Of a stretch of 64,000 bases of DNA, positions 19,407-28,011 are shown one piece after another. Made by a program: the position numbers and the translations under genes. The stretch lies in contig CP054186.1 in NCBI GenBank assembly GCA_015200025.1, positions 3,336,643 to 3,400,642 on the forward strand, read 5' to 3'. The notes beneath the pieces were generated by a model that did no database searches, was not told the DNA's origin, and worked only from the letters and a program-made list of their open reading frames with translations. The stretch's first letter is position 1. Each line of letters opens with the position of its first letter. This DNA is from Phycisphaeraceae bacterium. Lineage in GTDB: Bacteria > Planctomycetota > Phycisphaerae > Phycisphaerales > UBA1924.

Positions 19407-21158
19407 GTGACGCCGGACTCGAAGAACCAGGAACGCCCCAGGCTGCTCGTCGTCGGCGACGTCCGCGTCCCGGCCGAACGCCTGCGCCACGCCCTCGAAC
19501 TGACCTTCGAGGTCGAGTCGGTCCCCTCCGCCGGAGAGAAAGAACTCGCCCGGGCGCACCTCCTGCTCGCCTCCGCCGAGCAGTTCGCCGCCGGGCTCGA
19601 CAGCCGCCCCGCCCCGCTGAGCGCCCTGCTCAACGCGATCGGCGAAGGTGTCTGCCTCTGCGAGGCCGACGGGGAGCCGCTCTGGGCCAACGACCTCTAT
19701 AAATCATTCGAGCCCGACCTGCGGTCGCGGTTCCAGGCCCTCGCCGCGACCGCCGCCTCGTGGCTGGCCGAACGCCGCCGCGCCGGGGCCCGCGACTCGT
19801 CGTTCGCCCCCGAACCCTGGCGGGGCGAGCTGGACTCGGGCGCCCCCCCGCGCCACTTCGAGATCATCGTCGCCGCCGTCGATATCGGCGAGCCCCCGGA
19901 CCTCGCCGACACCCTGGCCGTCTGGCCCCTCTCCCTGACGCTGGTCGTCCGCGACGTGACAGCGGCCCACCGCCTCCGCGGGCGCATGGACGCGATCGAT
20001 CAGGCCGGGAGCGACCTGGTCCAGATCGACACCGAGGCCGTCCGCAACAAGAACATGATCGAGCGGCTCGCGATGATCGAGGGCAAGATCGTCGAGTCGG
20101 CCCGCACGCTCCTCCACTTCGACCACTTCGGGGTCCGGATCCTCGACGACCGCACCGGGCGGCTCGAACTGGTCATCAAGCACAACCTCCCCCCCGAGTA
20201 CGACGCCTTCGACATCCGCCCGGGGACCGAGGGGCACGGGATCAGCGGGTGGGTCGCCGCCACGGGCAGGAGCTACCTCTGCCGCGACGTCTCGGCGGAC
20301 GACCTCTTCCTCCCCGGGCTCACGGGCGCCCGATCGAGCCTGACCGTCCCCCTCAAGATGCACGAGAAGGTCATCGGCGTCATGAACGTCGAGAGCCAGG
20401 AGCCCGCCGCCTTTGACGACGACGACCGCCGGCTCGCCGAGATCTTCGCCCGCTACATCGCCATGGCCGTGCACACGCTCGACCTCCTGGTCGTCGAACG
20501 CACGATGACCAACCGGGCGATCGTCGGGCGCTTCGCCGACGAGATGAAGGACCCGCTGCAGGACATCTGCAACGAGGTCGACGTGCTCCGAGGCGTCGCC
20601 GAGGGCAGCCAGGCCCTGCTCCCCCACATCGACAAGATCCGCGCCGACGTCGAGGCCATCCGCCGACGCATGGCCGACGTCGCCGAGGGCCCGACCAACC
20701 TCCTGGGCGTCGAAAAAGCCCTGGCCGACCGCCGCGTGGACCCGCGCCTCAAGGGCAAACGGGTCCTCGTCGCCGACGACCAGAGCAAGATCCGCCGGAT
20801 CATCGGCGACATTCTGAAGAACCGCGGGTGCCAGGTCACCCTCTGCGAGAACGGGTCCGAGGCCTTCGAGCGGATCGAGTCGGTCGCCCGCGGCGAATCC
20901 CCCCCCTTCGACCTGGTCCTCAGCGACATCATGATGCCCGACCACAACGGGTACGAGGTCTTCGCCGCCGCCCGAAAGATCATGCCCTTGGTCCCCGTCG
21001 TGCTCATGACCGGGTTCGGCTACGACCCCAACCACTCGATCGTCCGCGCGAGCCAGGAGGGGCTCCAGAACGTCCTCTTCAAGCCCTTCCCCATCGAACA
21101 GCTCGTCGACACCATCCGGAGGTCGATCGCCGACGACCAGGGCGCCACGCCGGGCTGA
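19407..21158 (+). CDS. GAF domain protein with C-terminal response-regulator receiver
   Basis: 583 residues from GTG 19407. Regions in order: a degenerate receiver-like start (PRLLVVGDVRVPAERL); a PAS-like part (LLNAIGEGVCLCEADGEPLWAN); a coiled stretch; a GAF domain at ~230-360 (FGVRILDDRTGRLEL, GISGWVAATGRSYLCRDV, VPLKMHEKVIGVMNVES); a helical part with FADEMKDPLQDI near residue 378 that resembles the dimerisation helix of histidine kinases with Asp instead of the phospho-His; and a complete receiver (VLVADDQSKI, phospho-acceptor Asp507 in LSDIMMPD, Lys in FKPF). No ATPase domain is present. It is probably a signal integrator that accepts phosphate from a separate kinase. TACACT at 19389 may be its -10 element. 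Confidence 0.85.
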   Translation: MTPDSKNQERPRLLVVGDVRVPAERLRHALELTFEVESVPSAGEKELARAHLLLASAEQFAAGLDSRPAPLSALLNAIGEGVCLCEADGEPLWANDLYKSFEPDLRSRFQALAATAASWLAERRRAGARDSSFAPEPWRGELDSGAPPRHFEIIVAAVDIGEPPDLADTLAVWPLSLTLVVRDVTAAHRLRGRMDAIDQAGSDLVQIDTEAVRNKNMIERLAMIEGKIVESARTLLHFDHFGVRILDDRTGRLELVIKHNLPPEYDAFDIRPGTEGHGISGWVAATGRSYLCRDVSADDLFLPGLTGARSSLTVPLKMHEKVIGVMNVESQEPAAFDDDDRRLAEIFARYIAMAVHTLDLLVVERTMTNRAIVGRFADEMKDPLQDICNEVDVLRGVAEGSQALLPHIDKIRADVEAIRRRMADVAEGPTNLLGVEKALADRRVDPRLKGKRVLVADDQSKIRRIIGDILKNRGCQVTLCENGSEAFERIESVARGESPPFDLVLSDIMMPDHNGYEVFAAARKIMPLVPVVLMTGFGYDPNHSIVRASQEGLQNVLFKPFPIEQLVDTIRRSIADDQGATPG

Positions 21159-21203
21159 GCCCGCGTCGGGGCCGGTCCAAATTCACCCGCCGCACACCGA
21201 CAT

Positions 21204-22442
21204 TCACACCTCCAGCACAAGCCGCTGGGGGTCCTCGATGGCCTGCTTGATCTTCACCAGGAACTGCACCGCCTCGGCCCCGTCCACGATCCGGTGGTCG
21301 TAGCTCAGCGCCAGGTACATCATGGGCCTCACCGCCACCTGCCCGCTCCCCGCGGGGTGCTCGATCGGGCGGTTCTTGATCGCGTGCATCCCCAGGATCG
21401 CCGACTGCGGCGGGTTGAGGATCGGGGTGCTCATCAGGCTCCCGAACACCCCGCCGTTGGTGATCGTGAACGTCCCGCCCTGCATCTCCTCGAGCGTCAG
21501 CTTCCCGTCGCGCCCGCGCGTCGCCAGGTCCTTGATCCCCGATTCGATCCCCGCCACGCTCAGCCCCTCGCACCCCCGCAGCACCGGGACCACCAGCCCC
21601 TTGGGCGTGCTCACCGCCACCGCGATGTCGCACGACGCGTGACGCTCGATGAACAGCTTGCCCCCGTCCTCCACGATCGACGCGTTCACCAGCGGGAACG
21701 ACCGCAGCGCCGAGACCGCCGCCTTGACGAAGAACCCCATGAACCCCAGCCCCACCCCGTGACGCTTCTCGAAGTCGTCCTTGTACGCCTTGCGCAGCGA
21801 CATCACCGCCGACATGTCGCACTCGTTGAACGTCGTCAGCATCGCCGCCGTCCGCTGCGCCTGCACCAGACGCTGCGCGATCCGCGTCCGGATCGGGCTC
21901 ATCGGCTCGCGCGTCGTCCCGCCCGACCGCCCGCCGCCCGCCGACGCGGCCGAGGGACCATGCCCCGACCCGTTCGCCGAGCCCGGCCTCGCCGCCACCA
22001 GCACGTCCGCCTCGCGCACCCGACCGCCCGGGCCCGTCGCGGGGACCTTCGCCAGGTCGACGTGCAGCATCTCCGCGGTCTTCTTGGCCAACGGCGTCGC
22101 CCGCACGTCCGCCTCCGCGGGTGCGCCCGCACGGGCCGGCGTCTTCGCCTCGACCGCGGCCGTGGCCGTCGCCGCGACGACCGGCGCGGAGGCGGGGGCC
22201 TTGGCCGATTCGTCCAACGAGCCCACCGCCTGACCGATGGTCACCGTGTCGCCTTCCTTGACCCGCTGGGCCAGCAGCACGCCCGCGCTGGGCGAGGGGA
22301 CCTCCATGGTGACCTTGTCGGTCTCGACCTCCAGCAGCGTCTCATCACGCCGGACATAGTCGCCGATGTTCTTGGTCCAGCGGAGGACGACGCCGCTCGT
22401 CACGCTCTCGCCCGCCGCCGGGATCACGATATCAACCGCCAT
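21204..22442 (-). CDS. sucB: Dihydrolipoyllysine-residue succinyltransferase (2-oxoglutarate dehydrogenase E2)
   Basis: A 412-residue E2 component. The lipoyl domain at residues 1-75 carries the lipoylated Lys43 in [14 protein letters not shown] Pro/Ala-rich linker leads to the E1/E3-binding domain ([17 protein letters not shown]...[11 protein letters not shown]). The catalytic acyltransferase domain contains the His/Asp pair in [13 protein letters not shown] near the C-terminus. It transfers succinyl groups to CoA in the citric acid cycle. It lies 27 bp downstream of sucA on the same strand. The E3 gene (lpd) is not in the window. The motif pattern fits the succinyl- rather than acetyl-transferring branch. 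Confidence 0.95.
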   Translation of the reverse strand: MAVDIVIPAAGESVTSGVVLRWTKNIGDYVRRDETLLEVETDKVTMEVPSPSAGVLLAQRVKEGDTVTIGQAVGSLDESAKAPASAPVVAATATAAVEAKTPARAGAPAEADVRATPLAKKTAEMLHVDLAKVPATGPGGRVREADVLVAARPGSANGSGHGPSAASAGGGRSGGTTREPMSPIRTRIAQRLVQAQRTAAMLTTFNECDMSAVMSLRKAYKDDFEKRHGVGLGFMGFFVKAAVSALRSFPLVNASIVEDGGKLFIERHASCDIAVAVSTPKGLVVPVLRGCEGLSVAGIESGIKDLATRGRDGKLTLEEMQGGTFTITNGGVFGSLMSTPILNPPQSAILGMHAIKNRPIEHPAGSGQVAVRPMMYLALSYDHRIVDGAEAVQFLVKIKQAIEDPQRLVLEV

Positions 22443-22469
22443 GCCGTGCCTCGCTGATCGTGGTGTCCA

Positions 22470-25403
22470 TCACCGTGCCGCCTTCGCCGCGCCCGTGCCG
22501 CCCCGCCCGGTCGGGTTCTTCGCCCCTCCAGCTCCTCCGGCCCCGGGCCTGCCCGCGGGGGAAGGGGGAGGGGGAGTGGGGGTGGGGGTGGGGTTGGGGG
22601 TGGGGGCCGCGGACGACGCCCTGGGTGGCGTCACCGCCGCCGTCACGAGCGCCTCCTGGCTCTTCTTGAACGACGCCTCGGACCCCGTCGCGGGCGTGGG
22701 CGATGCCGCCCGGCCCATGTACCGCAGCGAGACCCCCATCCGCTCGCGCATGACGTCGGCAATATACAAGTACGCCCCCTGGTTCCGCGGCTCCTCCTGG
22801 ACCCACACCCGCTCGGCCGACGCCGGGTACCGCCCGTCGATGGCCTTCGCCAACTCCGTGTGGAACGGGTACAACTGCTCGACCCGGACCATCGCCACGA
22901 CGCCCGCGTCCACCGCCGACCCCAGCACCAGCCGCTTCTCGTGAAGGTCGTGGTATACCTTGCCCGTGCAGTAGATCACCCGCGAGACCCGCGAGGGATC
23001 GGTCACGTGCTCGTCGTCGATCAGGCACCGGAACGAGCCCCGCGTCAGGTCCTCGACCCCCGACGTCTCGATCCGAAGGAACTTCTTGGGCGTCATCACG
23101 ATCAGCGGCTTGCGGAACCCGCGCCGCACCTGACGCCTCAGCACGTGGAACATCTGCGCGCCCGTCGTCGGGTACACGACCTCCATGTTGTGCTCCGCGC
23201 ACAACTGCAGGAAACGCTCCAGCCGCGCCGAACTGTGCTCGGGGCCCTGCCCCTCCTGCCCGTGCGGCAGCAGCAGCACCAGCCCGCACCACCGCTCCCA
23301 CTTCGCCTCGCTCGCCGCCATGTACTGGTCGATGATCACCTGCGCCGTGTTGCAGAAGTCCCCGAACTGGGCCTCCCACATCGTCAGGACACCCGGGGCC
23401 GAGCGGCTGTACCCGTACTCGAACCCCATCACCCCGTACTCCGACAACGGGCTGTCCCAGACCCGAAGCGCCGCACCGCCCGACGCCACCCCGTTGAGCG
23501 GCGTGAACCGCTCGTTCGACTTCTCGTCGCGGTAGACCGCGTGACGCTGCGAGAACGTCCCACGCCGGCAATCCTGCCCGCTCAGCCTCGCCGACGTCCC
23601 CTCCGCCAGGAGCGACCCGATCGCCAGCAGCTCCGCGTCCGCGTGCGAGACCCGCGCGCCAGGGGTCGCCAGCTTGGACCGCGACTCCATCAGCCCGCGC
23701 AGCTTCGGGTGCGCCGCGAACCCCTCGGGCACGCGTCCCAACGCCCCGCACACCTTCGCCAGCGAGTCGAGCGGGACCCCCGTCGACGGGCCGTCGAACG
23801 AGTACCCGCCCTCGATCCCCGCCCACGCGCCCCCGCCCGGGGGCGTCACGGGCTTCACCGGCGTCTTCCGCGCCGAGTCCTGCGCCGCGTCGAGCGCCGT
23901 GATCTCGCCCTCCACCATCGCCTCGGCCTCAACCGTTGTCACCGCCCCCTCGGCCGCCAGCTTCGCCGCGTACAGCGACCGCGTCCCCGGGTGCGCCCGC
24001 ACCGCCGTGTACATCCCGGGCTGCGTGTACGCCGGCTCGTCCGTCTCGTTGTGCCCGTGACGCCGGAAGCAGCACAGGTCCACGAACACGTCGCGGCCGA
24101 ACTCCTGCCGGTACTCGACCGCCACCATCGCCGCCCGAACGCACGCCTCGGGGTCGTCCCCGTTGACGTGCAGCACCGGCGCGTGCACAAACTTCGCGAT
24201 GTCCGTGCAGTAGTACGTGCTCCGCCCGTCCGACGGGTCCGTCGTGAACCCCACCTGGTTGTTGATCACCAGGTGCACGCACCCACCCACGTCGTACCCC
24301 TCCAGACGGCACATGTTCAGACACTCGGCCACCACCCCCTGACCCGACAACGCCGCGTCCCCGTGGATCGTCAGCGGCAGGTACCGGGGCTTGGACCCCT
24401 CGCCCGCGGCGTCCTGCTTGGCCCTCGCCTTGCCCAGCACCAGCGGGTTGACCGATTCGAGATGGCTCGGGTTGTTCAGCAGCGACAGGTGCACCGGGCC
24501 CGCCGGGGTCTGCTGGTCCGTCGAGTACCCGCGGTGGTACTTGACGTCCCCGCCGTCCTCCGACATCCCCACCCATGAGTCTTCGAACTCCGTGATGAGC
24601 CGCTCGGTGTCCTTGCCCAGGTAATGCCGCAGCACGTTGAGCCGCCCGCGGTGCGCCATCCCCATGATGATCTCGCGCACGCCCAGCCCGCCCGCGCGGT
24701 CCGTCATCTTCTTGAGCATCGGGATCAGCGCCTCGCCGCCCTCGATGCTGAACCGCTTCTTGCCCGGGTACCGCTTGGCCAGCCAGCGCTCCAGCGTCTC
24801 CGACGCCGTGATGTCCCGCAGGATCGACGCCCGCTGCTCCTTCGTCGGCGCCCACGTCTCACGCTCGAACCGCTCGATGAACCACGCCCGCTCGCGCGGG
24901 GTCTCGCAGTGCCAGAACTCCACCCCGATCGATCGGCAGTACGCCGATCGAAGCCGCTCCAGGAGCTCTCGCACCGTCCCGCCGCCCGAGAGCGGCCGGT
25001 CCAGGTCGTCCTCGCTCAGCCCGCTCGCCGACAGGCTCAACTGCGGCGCCGCGGCCCGAACCTCACCCAGCGGGTCGAGCCGGGCCTCCAGGTGCCCGTG
25101 CTGCCGGTACGCGTCCGTCAAACGTTCGGCGCACGAATCCAGCGACGTGCCCGACGCCCCCGGAGCCGGCCCGCCCGACGCCCCCGGCGCCGCGCCCCGG
25201 TCGGCGGCCAGGTCGTACCCGGCGAAAAACGCGCGGACGTCCGCCGGCAGGGACATCGGGTCCCGCCGGTACGCCTCGTACTGCGCCTCGATGTAGTCCG
25301 CGTTCCACCCGTTCACCGCGGGGGGAGAGCCCGACAGCCCCGCGTGCCCGCCGCCCGCCCCCGCACCCGCTCCCGCCCCGCCCGTTCGTTGGTCGTCCGA
25401 CAT
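22470..25403 (-). CDS. sucA: 2-oxoglutarate dehydrogenase E1 component
   Basis: A 977-residue thiamine-diphosphate enzyme that decarboxylates 2-oxoglutarate in the citric acid cycle. The N-terminal helix WNADYIEAQYEAYRRDP, MGMAHRGRLNVL, HGDAALSGQGVVAE, VINNQVGFTT and FVDLCCFRRHGHNETDEP are all family marks, and LPHGQEGQGPEHSSARLERFLQL follows in the C-terminal half. ATG 25403 is chosen over the frame's extension to 25466. After the normal end (VTAAVTPP) there is an unusual ~50-residue Pro/Thr then Gly/Ala-rich tail encoded by a G-tract repeat. sucB follows within 27 bp. Confidence 0.97.
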   Translation of the reverse strand: MSDDQRTGGAGAGAGAGGGHAGLSGSPPAVNGWNADYIEAQYEAYRRDPMSLPADVRAFFAGYDLAADRGAAPGASGGPAPGASGTSLDSCAERLTDAYRQHGHLEARLDPLGEVRAAAPQLSLSASGLSEDDLDRPLSGGGTVRELLERLRSAYCRSIGVEFWHCETPRERAWFIERFERETWAPTKEQRASILRDITASETLERWLAKRYPGKKRFSIEGGEALIPMLKKMTDRAGGLGVREIIMGMAHRGRLNVLRHYLGKDTERLITEFEDSWVGMSEDGGDVKYHRGYSTDQQTPAGPVHLSLLNNPSHLESVNPLVLGKARAKQDAAGEGSKPRYLPLTIHGDAALSGQGVVAECLNMCRLEGYDVGGCVHLVINNQVGFTTDPSDGRSTYYCTDIAKFVHAPVLHVNGDDPEACVRAAMVAVEYRQEFGRDVFVDLCCFRRHGHNETDEPAYTQPGMYTAVRAHPGTRSLYAAKLAAEGAVTTVEAEAMVEGEITALDAAQDSARKTPVKPVTPPGGGAWAGIEGGYSFDGPSTGVPLDSLAKVCGALGRVPEGFAAHPKLRGLMESRSKLATPGARVSHADAELLAIGSLLAEGTSARLSGQDCRRGTFSQRHAVYRDEKSNERFTPLNGVASGGAALRVWDSPLSEYGVMGFEYGYSRSAPGVLTMWEAQFGDFCNTAQVIIDQYMAASEAKWERWCGLVLLLPHGQEGQGPEHSSARLERFLQLCAEHNMEVVYPTTGAQMFHVLRRQVRRGFRKPLIVMTPKKFLRIETSGVEDLTRGSFRCLIDDEHVTDPSRVSRVIYCTGKVYHDLHEKRLVLGSAVDAGVVAMVRVEQLYPFHTELAKAIDGRYPASAERVWVQEEPRNQGAYLYIADVMRERMGVSLRYMGRAASPTPATGSEASFKKSQEALVTAAVTPPRASSAAPTPNPTPTPTPPPPSPAGRPGAGGAGGAKNPTGRGGTGAAKAAR
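22557..22607. repeat. G-tract simple repeat inside the sucA 3' end
   Basis: GGGGGT/GGGGGA units on the + strand. On the sucA coding strand they read as CCC-ACC codons, giving a Pro-Thr tail. Confidence 0.85.
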
Positions 25404-25452
25404 GGCCTGACCTGGTCCGCTCGGGACCGCGTTGCAGAACCCTGGTTGCCCG

Positions 25453-25481
25453 ATCATAACCCGCACGACGCGGGGTATGGA
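25453..25481 (-). promoter_or_regulatory. Possible sucA promoter
   Basis: On the minus strand TATGAT (25453-25458) is a close -10 match. The -35 position 17 bases upstream (TCCATA) is poor. Transcription would start about 45 nt before the sucA ATG. Confidence 0.3.
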
Positions 25482-25601
25482 ATGCTAGGCTTCGCTATCG
25501 GTCCCGCGTGCGGTGGACCCGCAAGATCGGCCCGATTTGAAGCCGACGGCCGGAACCGTGGGCCGCATCGACCAATAACATCCCGCGTCCGGAGTTGTGC
25601 C

Positions 25602-26333
25602 ATGAACGATTCGGCGTCCAACGCGGCCACGCGCTTTTCCCCGCTCAAGCGGTGGGGGAGGGGCGTCGGGGCTGGATTGGCGTGGGCTGTGGTGGTGGGG
25701 GTGGGGGTGGGGGGTGTGGGGGTGGGGTGTTCGGAGAAGGAGCCGCCGGCGCCGGAGGGCGGGAACGAGCCCGTGCCGATGGTCCAGCCGGCGCCGGAGC
25801 GGGCCGCGCAAGACTCACCGGCGGCCGCGGCGGTGGCGCCGTCGGCGAGCGACCCGATGGCCGAGTCGTTGCGGGACCTGCTGCGGTCGTTGCGCCGGGC
25901 GCAGATCTCGCGTGACCGGACGACGGCGGAGTCGATCGCCAAGGGGCTCTACCCCGACGAGGCCCGGCTGCGGTCGGCGCTTCGGCCCGGGGTGGACGAC
26001 GCGGTGGTGCGCCGGATCGCGGAGATGCACCGGCAGTTCGCGGCCCGTGGGTGGTCCGAGATGCTGGCGGCGGACGACGCGTACACGGAGGTCCTGGTGT
26101 TCGGGGCGACGGGTGAGGCCATCGCGCGGGGCGGGGCCGAGGAGTTCGACCCCAGAGCGCAGGGCGTGGCGACGACGATCCTGCGTTCCGAGACGCGGTA
26201 TTTCGTCGCGTCGTTCGTTCCCCCGGGGGAGCGGCTGGGGCAGAAGTACCATCTGTTCTATCACGACGGCGAGCGGTGGGGGTTGCTCGGGCCGATCTGG
26301 CTCGTGCTGAGGTCGGATTCGGGCCGGGCGTGA
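25602..26333 (+). CDS. Putative lipoprotein of unknown function
   Basis: 243 residues; ATG 25602 has GGAG about eight bases upstream. A basic N-terminus leads to a hydrophobic stretch ending VGVGC near residue 43, then a Pro/Glu/Ala-rich linker, which suggests export and perhaps lipidation; the lipobox is imperfect because the -3 residue is Gly. The hydrophobic stretch is largely encoded by a GTGGGG repeat. The mature domain (residues ~85-240) is alpha/beta, with LRDLLRSLRRAQISRDRTTAESIAKGLYPDEARLRS split over two helices, and ends in a Trp-rich strand. I do not recognise the family. It stands alone, divergent from sucA. Confidence 0.6.
   Translation: MNDSASNAATRFSPLKRWGRGVGAGLAWAVVVGVGVGGVGVGCSEKEPPAPEGGNEPVPMVQPAPERAAQDSPAAAAVAPSASDPMAESLRDLLRSLRRAQISRDRTTAESIAKGLYPDEARLRSALRPGVDDAVVRRIAEMHRQFAARGWSEMLAADDAYTEVLVFGATGEAIARGGAEEFDPRAQGVATTILRSETRYFVASFVPPGERLGQKYHLFYHDGERWGLLGPIWLVLRSDSGRA
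25689..25730. repeat. G-tract simple repeat in a signal-peptide coding region
   Basis: GTGGGGGTGGGG units on the + strand encode the Val/Gly core of the putative lipoprotein signal sequence. Confidence 0.85.
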
Positions 26334-26396
26334 GGCGGGGGTGATTCCGCGGGGTGAGGGTGAAACCGCGTGCGTCGGGCGGTCGAATGCCGATCG

Positions 26397-28004
26397 ATGC
26401 CGGCGCGACGCGGGGGCCAACTCATCCTGGTGCTGGGCGATCAGCTCGACCGCGGGTCGGCGGCGCTGCGGGTGGCCGACCGCGCCCGCGACACGGTCCT
26501 GATGATGGAGGTCGCCCGAGAGTCGACGCACGTCCCGAGCCACCGGCAGCGGACGGTGATGTTCCTCGCGGCGATGCGTCATCACGCGGCGTGGCTGGAA
26601 CGCGAGGGGTTCCGCGTCCGGTACGTCCGGCTCACCGACGACGGCAACACGCAAACCTTCGGCGGCGAGGTGGCGCGGGCGGTCGCGGCGCTCTCGCCCG
26701 CGGGGATCCGGGTCGTTGAGCCCGGGGAGTGGCGGGTGCTGCACGAGTTGGAGGAGGCCGCACGGGGCCTGGGCGTGCCGATGGAGGTGATCCCGGACGG
26801 TCACTTCCTGGCGTCGCGGGACGAGTTCGCGGCGTGGGCGAGCGGGAAGCGCGGGCTGGTGATGGAGACGTTCTACCGGCACCAGCGGAAGCGGCTGGGC
26901 ATCCTGATGGAGCCGGACGGGACGCCCACGGGCGGGGCGTGGAACTTCGACGAGGAGAACCGCGAGTCGTTCGGGCCGAAAGGCCCGGGCCCGCGGGTAC
27001 CCGAGCCGCCGGCGTTCGAGCCGGACGAGGTGGTGCGGGGGGTCGAAGCGGACGTGGCGAGGGCGCTGCCGGACTTGCCGGGGAGGCCGGGCCGGTTGAT
27101 CTGGCCCGTGACGCACGAGCAAGCCACGTCGTGCCTGGAGGACTTCGTGCGGCGTCGGCTGGAACGGTTCGGGCCGTACGAGGACGCGATGTGGGAGGGG
27201 CGACCTTACCTCTACCACTCGGTGCTGTCGGCGCCGCTGAACCTGAAGCTGCTGGACCCGCGGGCGTGCGTCATGGCGGCGGTGTCGGCGTACCGCGCGG
27301 GGCGGGCGCCGCTGCGGTCCGTCGAGGGGTTCGTGCGTCAGATCATCGGGTGGCGGGAGTTCATCCGCGGGGTGTACTGGCGCGAGGGCCCGGGGTACGC
27401 GGAGAGGAACGGCCTAGATCATCGGCTCGCCTTGCCCGCGGTCTATTGGACGGGCGAGACGACGATGAACTGCGTCAAGGTGTGCGTGAACGAGGTGCTG
27501 GACCGCTCGTACGGCCACCACATCCAGCGGCTGATGGTGACGGGCAACCTGGCGCTGCTGCTGGGGGTCAACCCTCGCGAGGTGTCGGATTGGTACCTGG
27601 GGATGTACGCGGACGGGGTGGACTGGGCGACGCTGCCCAACGCGCTGGGGATGTCGCAGCACGCCGACGGGGGCGTGGTGGGGACCAAGCCGTACGCGGC
27701 GTCGGGGAAGTACATCAAACGGATGTCGAACTACTGCGCCGGGTGCCGGCATGACCCCGGCGAGCGGACGGGCGAGCGGGCGTGCCCGTTCAACGCGCTC
27801 TACTGGGACTTCCTGATCCGGCACCGCGGGCGGTTCGGGACGAACCCGCGGATGGCGATGATCCTTAAGAACGTGGACCGGATGCCGGAGGCCGAGCGGG
27901 TCGAGGTCCGCGTGTCGGCGTCGCGGGCGAGGTCGGGGCTCGGGCTCGGGCTCGGGCTCGCGGCGTCGCACGTCGGGCGAACGACGGGCCCGGAGCGCCA
28001 ATGA
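26397..28004 (+). CDS. Iron-sulfur cryptochrome/photolyase-related protein (FeS-BCP, PhrB-like)
   Basis: 535 residues from ATG 26397; a GTG at 26370 is an alternative. The N-terminal antenna domain begins LILVLGDQLD, the mark of the DPRP/FeS-BCP branch. The C-terminal FAD domain includes FVRQIIGWREFIRGVYW, GHHIQRLMVTGNLALLLG and ALGMSQHADGG. Four cysteines (MNC, then YC-x2-C and, 13 residues later, RACPF) match the spacing of the [4Fe-4S] ligands in PhrB. The expected activity is light-driven repair of (6-4) photoproducts. The last ~40 residues hold a Gly-Leu repeat encoded by GGGCTC hexamers. It is followed within 8 bp by the GT41 gene. Confidence 0.9.
   Translation: MPARRGGQLILVLGDQLDRGSAALRVADRARDTVLMMEVARESTHVPSHRQRTVMFLAAMRHHAAWLEREGFRVRYVRLTDDGNTQTFGGEVARAVAALSPAGIRVVEPGEWRVLHELEEAARGLGVPMEVIPDGHFLASRDEFAAWASGKRGLVMETFYRHQRKRLGILMEPDGTPTGGAWNFDEENRESFGPKGPGPRVPEPPAFEPDEVVRGVEADVARALPDLPGRPGRLIWPVTHEQATSCLEDFVRRRLERFGPYEDAMWEGRPYLYHSVLSAPLNLKLLDPRACVMAAVSAYRAGRAPLRSVEGFVRQIIGWREFIRGVYWREGPGYAERNGLDHRLALPAVYWTGETTMNCVKVCVNEVLDRSYGHHIQRLMVTGNLALLLGVNPREVSDWYLGMYADGVDWATLPNALGMSQHADGGVVGTKPYAASGKYIKRMSNYCAGCRHDPGERTGERACPFNALYWDFLIRHRGRFGTNPRMAMILKNVDRMPEAERVEVRVSASRARSGLGLGLGLAASHVGRTTGPERQ
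27935..27960 (+). repeat. GGGCTC hexamer repeat in the photolyase gene
   Basis: About four tandem GGGCTC units encode a Gly-Leu run in the dispensable C-terminal tail. Confidence 0.85.
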
Positions 28005-28011
28005 TCGACGC

